DNA from: Embiotoca jacksoni
Lineage: Eukaryota; Chordata; Actinopteri; Embiotocidae
Assembly: GCA_022577435.1 (NCBI GenBank)
Contig: JAKOON010000040.1
Span: 756,187 to 820,186 of the forward strand
Reading direction: 5' to 3'
DNA: 64,000 nt
Shown: piece by piece, positions 61,648 to 64,000 of the stretch
Position numbering within the stretch: position 1 is the stretch's first letter
Layout of the letters: each line of letters begins with the position of its first letter
Program-made: the position numbers and the translations under genes
Notes under the pieces: model-generated
What the model saw: the letters and a program-made list of their open reading frames with translations, nothing else
Databases searched by the model: none
Told to the model about the DNA's origin: nothing

Positions 61648-62650
61648 CATGACATTATAGGAGCGCGCTGCAGCGGAGGCCGAACGCTGCCCTCTGGCGT
61701 CAGAAAATTAAACGAAAAAGAAAATACAAAATGTAAGATATAAAACAAGAAAATAATTCTATTACAATTAATAACAACAGTTAAGTAAAAAACAGAAAAT
61801 GGAAATGGGTTTTAAGACGAGATTTTAAAAGAATAGTGAATATCCCAGTGTGAGAGCTCCATCAGCTGGAGACAGCAGGGTCAGATGGAAGCCATTTCTG
61901 CTGATGAATAAAAAAAGAGACATAATGACTTAGTATCTGAAAATATTAATCTCAAAATAATTTCTCAAAACAATATTTATCTCATTTTTATAGATCACGC
62001 CTTTAGATTTCTATGGTTTTCTTTCACTAAATAACACTTAGGAAGCACTTGTGGAAAATTATTTGCGTTAGCTTTGCACATAAACTATGATTCCAGTTAT
62101 ATTCTATTGTTTTTTACTCTGATATACAGTCTTTGACAGATAGTAGTGACCCAGGTCAAATTGGTTTCCACCTTTGTCTCAGAAAAATTGACAAAATCTT
62201 GCATGTCTTGATAAAAACCCACAAGTTTTTTTCTCTCCCTTTTTTAAAAAAAAAAACTATTTTATTGGAACTTACAGAAGGTTATAAATCTATATATATT
62301 ACAAATTTCAACATTATAGTTTAAAACTGGGGGACAAATATCTTTACACAGTACAAGTTACAGTTTTAGTTGCTTTTTGTTTGAGTAATGAATGCAATAA
62401 ATGTATTTTTTTTTTTAATTTTTGCTGAAGGCAATGAAGCAGTTTCTTACCAGTATTTATTTTTTGATAAAAATATGTAATATTTTACATTTATGAATAT
62501 GCAATGTGGCCAATGTGATACGATTCATCCGTTTTGTACATTAGACTAAATATTACGGTAATAAATCGCATTTCCGTTTCACTTTCAAGGTAAATGCTCC
62601 TTATCAAACTCAGAGGACTGAAGACAGCAAACACCACTGAACACCTCCCT
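61648..62650. other. AT-rich intergenic region between divergent genes
   Basis: Mostly AT-rich with A and T runs. No exon, array or RNA gene is supported. Confidence 0.45.
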
Positions 62651-62689
62651 GTGACGTCAGTGACCCCCCCCCCCCCCCACACACACACA

Positions 62690-62816
62690 CACACAGCAGC
62701 GTCCGGTTGCCCTGGCAGCGGGAGGAGGGGGCGGAGCTCCGGCTGCTGGTTGCGTCGCCCTGCCACATCGTCACAACACGGAGCCGTCCGCCTCGGGGAG
62801 ATAGCGGATTAAAGAG
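62690..62816 (+). promoter_or_regulatory. Probable promoter and non-coding first exon of a plus-strand gene
   Basis: A CpG-rich block with a GC box (GGGGGCGGAGC, 62727-62737) leads to AAAGAG-GTAAAC, a good donor with GT at 62817. No long open frame precedes it, so the exon is probably 5' UTR. In mammals TNFAIP1 is head-to-head with IFT20, which makes ift20 the natural guess. No ift20 coding sequence is in the window, so the identity is inference. A C-run and CA-run at 62665-62695 border it. Confidence 0.35.
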
Positions 62817-63051
62817 GTAAACTCCACCGTCCCTCCGGTCTCATACGGTACGTTAACACAGCCAGCCGGTCGGAGGACCTCCAGCAGCCGTAAAGAGCCT
62901 CCGGTGTCCGTTCAGGACGCTTCGGTGAGCAGGCTAGCGGAATGTCGCTAACTAGCTAAGTTATTCCAAGTAGCTAACTAATTTAGCACGATAGCTAACA
63001 GCTGTTATGTTGGTGCACGAGGAGCGTTTTATCTGGTCCTATGTCTACTCC

Positions 63052-63242
63052 GTGAGGACACGAAGTCCAGGTGAGGACACGAAGTCCAGGTGAGGAAGTC
63101 CAGGTGAGGACACGAAGTCCAGGTGAGGACACGAAGTCCAGGTGAGGACACGAAGTCCAGGTGAGGAAGTCCAGGTGAGGAAGTCCAGGTGAGGACACGA
63201 AGTCCAGGTGAGGAAGTCCAGGTGAGGACACGAAGTCCAGGT
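63052..63242. repeat. 19/14-bp minisatellite (GAGGACACGAAGTCCAGGT)n
   Basis: About eleven units: the 19-bp form and a 14-bp form (GAGGAAGTCCAGGT) that lacks CACGA alternate. It lies in the presumed first intron of the plus-strand gene. Confidence 0.95.
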
Positions 63243-63304
63243 GTTGCTATGAGACGTTGCAGTAGGAGAAGCTGAAGTTCATCTTCATGTATGAACTGAA
63301 GCTA

Positions 63305-64000
63305 CGCAGATATTTAGTTAAAGATATCTAGTTAAAGATATTTAGTTAAAGATATTTAGTTAAAGATATTTAGTTAGATATTTAGTTAAAGATATCTAGT
63401 TAAAGATATTTAGTTAGATATTTAGTTAAAGATATCTAGTTAAAGATATTTAGTTAAAGATATTTAGTTAGATATTTAGTTAAAGATATCTAGTTAAAGA
63501 TATCTAGTTAAAGATATTTAGTTAGATATTTAGTTAGATATTTAGTTAAAGATATCTAGTTAAAGATATCTAGTTAAAGATATTTAGTTAGATATTTAGT
63601 TAGATATTTAGTTAAAGATATCTAGTTAGATATTTAGTTAAAGATATCTAGTTAAAGATATCTAGTTAAAGATATTTAGTTAGATATTTAGTTAGATATT
63701 TAGTTAAAGATATTTAGTTAGATATTTAGTTAAAGATATTTAGTTAAAGATATTTAGTTAAAGATATTTAGTTAAAGATATTTAGTTAGATATTTAGTTA
63801 AAGATATCTAGTTAAAGATATTTAGTTAGATATTTAGTTAAAGATATCTAGTTAAAGATATTTAGTTAAAGATATTTAGTTAGATATTTAGTTAAAGATA
63901 TCTAGTTAAAGATATCTAGTTAGATATTTAGTTAAAGATATCTAGTTAAAGATATCTAGTTAAAGATATTTAGTTAGATATCTAGTTAAAGATATCTAGT
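63305..64000. repeat. 14/12-bp AT-rich minisatellite, runs off the window
   Basis: Units GATATTTAGTTAAA, GATATCTAGTTAAA and a 12-bp form GATATTTAGTTA are intermixed in block patterns, and the array continues beyond 64000. GATATC is a palindrome in many units. Confidence 0.95.

Overview
This window looks like teleost (probably percomorph) fish nuclear DNA. The coding exons are vertebrate and spliced, with GT-AG introns. CpG-bearing promoters sit at the 5' ends of genes, a teleost-type LINE and several fossil DNA elements are present, and (CA)n microsatellites are everywhere. Roughly two thirds of the 64 kb is tandem repeat. No rRNA, tRNA, CRISPR array or bacterial-style operon is visible. Many very long open frames are by-products of repeat arrays whose unit contains no stop codon.

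Genes. (1) sgsm2, minus strand: coding exon 1 (46928-46987) and exon 2 (2753-2828) join in phase to give an N-terminus very close to SGSM2. The rest of the gene lies left of position 1. Intron 1 is 44,099 bp, and 31.6 kb of it is one array of a 16-bp satellite (5791-37439). The intron also carries a 19-bp palindromic minisatellite, another 19-bp array, an 81-copy 20-bp array, a 525-bp pure pyrimidine tract and fossil mobile elements. (2) tnfaip1 (a BACURD-type BTB adaptor for CUL3), minus strand: six coding exons between 56774 and 59790 encode a complete 331-residue protein. A probable non-coding first exon and CRE-containing promoter lie near 61485-61560. (3) Between the two, 47.9-51.2 kb holds exon-like segments on the minus strand that I could not identify. 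One is a phase-matched pair of terminal exons separated by a 2-kb 9-bp array. (4) A probable non-coding first exon on the plus strand ends at 62816, divergent from tnfaip1. Synteny with mammals would make it ift20, but nothing coding is visible.

Layout. 1-2752 is sgsm2 intron 2 (TG/CA arrays). 2829-46927 is sgsm2 intron 1. 46928-47300 is sgsm2 exon 1 plus promoter. 47473-51850 is CA, 9-bp, 31-bp and 28-bp arrays around unidentified exons. 51874-55235 is one LINE 3' fragment that contains two minisatellites grown from its own sequence. 56002-61560 is tnfaip1. 61560-62816 is the intergenic, probably divergent promoter region. 63052-64000 is two more arrays, the last running off the window.

The most unusual object is the 16-bp satellite inside sgsm2 intron 1. 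It has about 1,978 units, one CpG per unit, and a TACGTG core on the minus strand in a large fraction of units. It also shows layered higher-order duplication, including a tandem 3,264-bp (204-unit) duplication with a constant offset at every marker checked, and an older 9-10-kb duplication.
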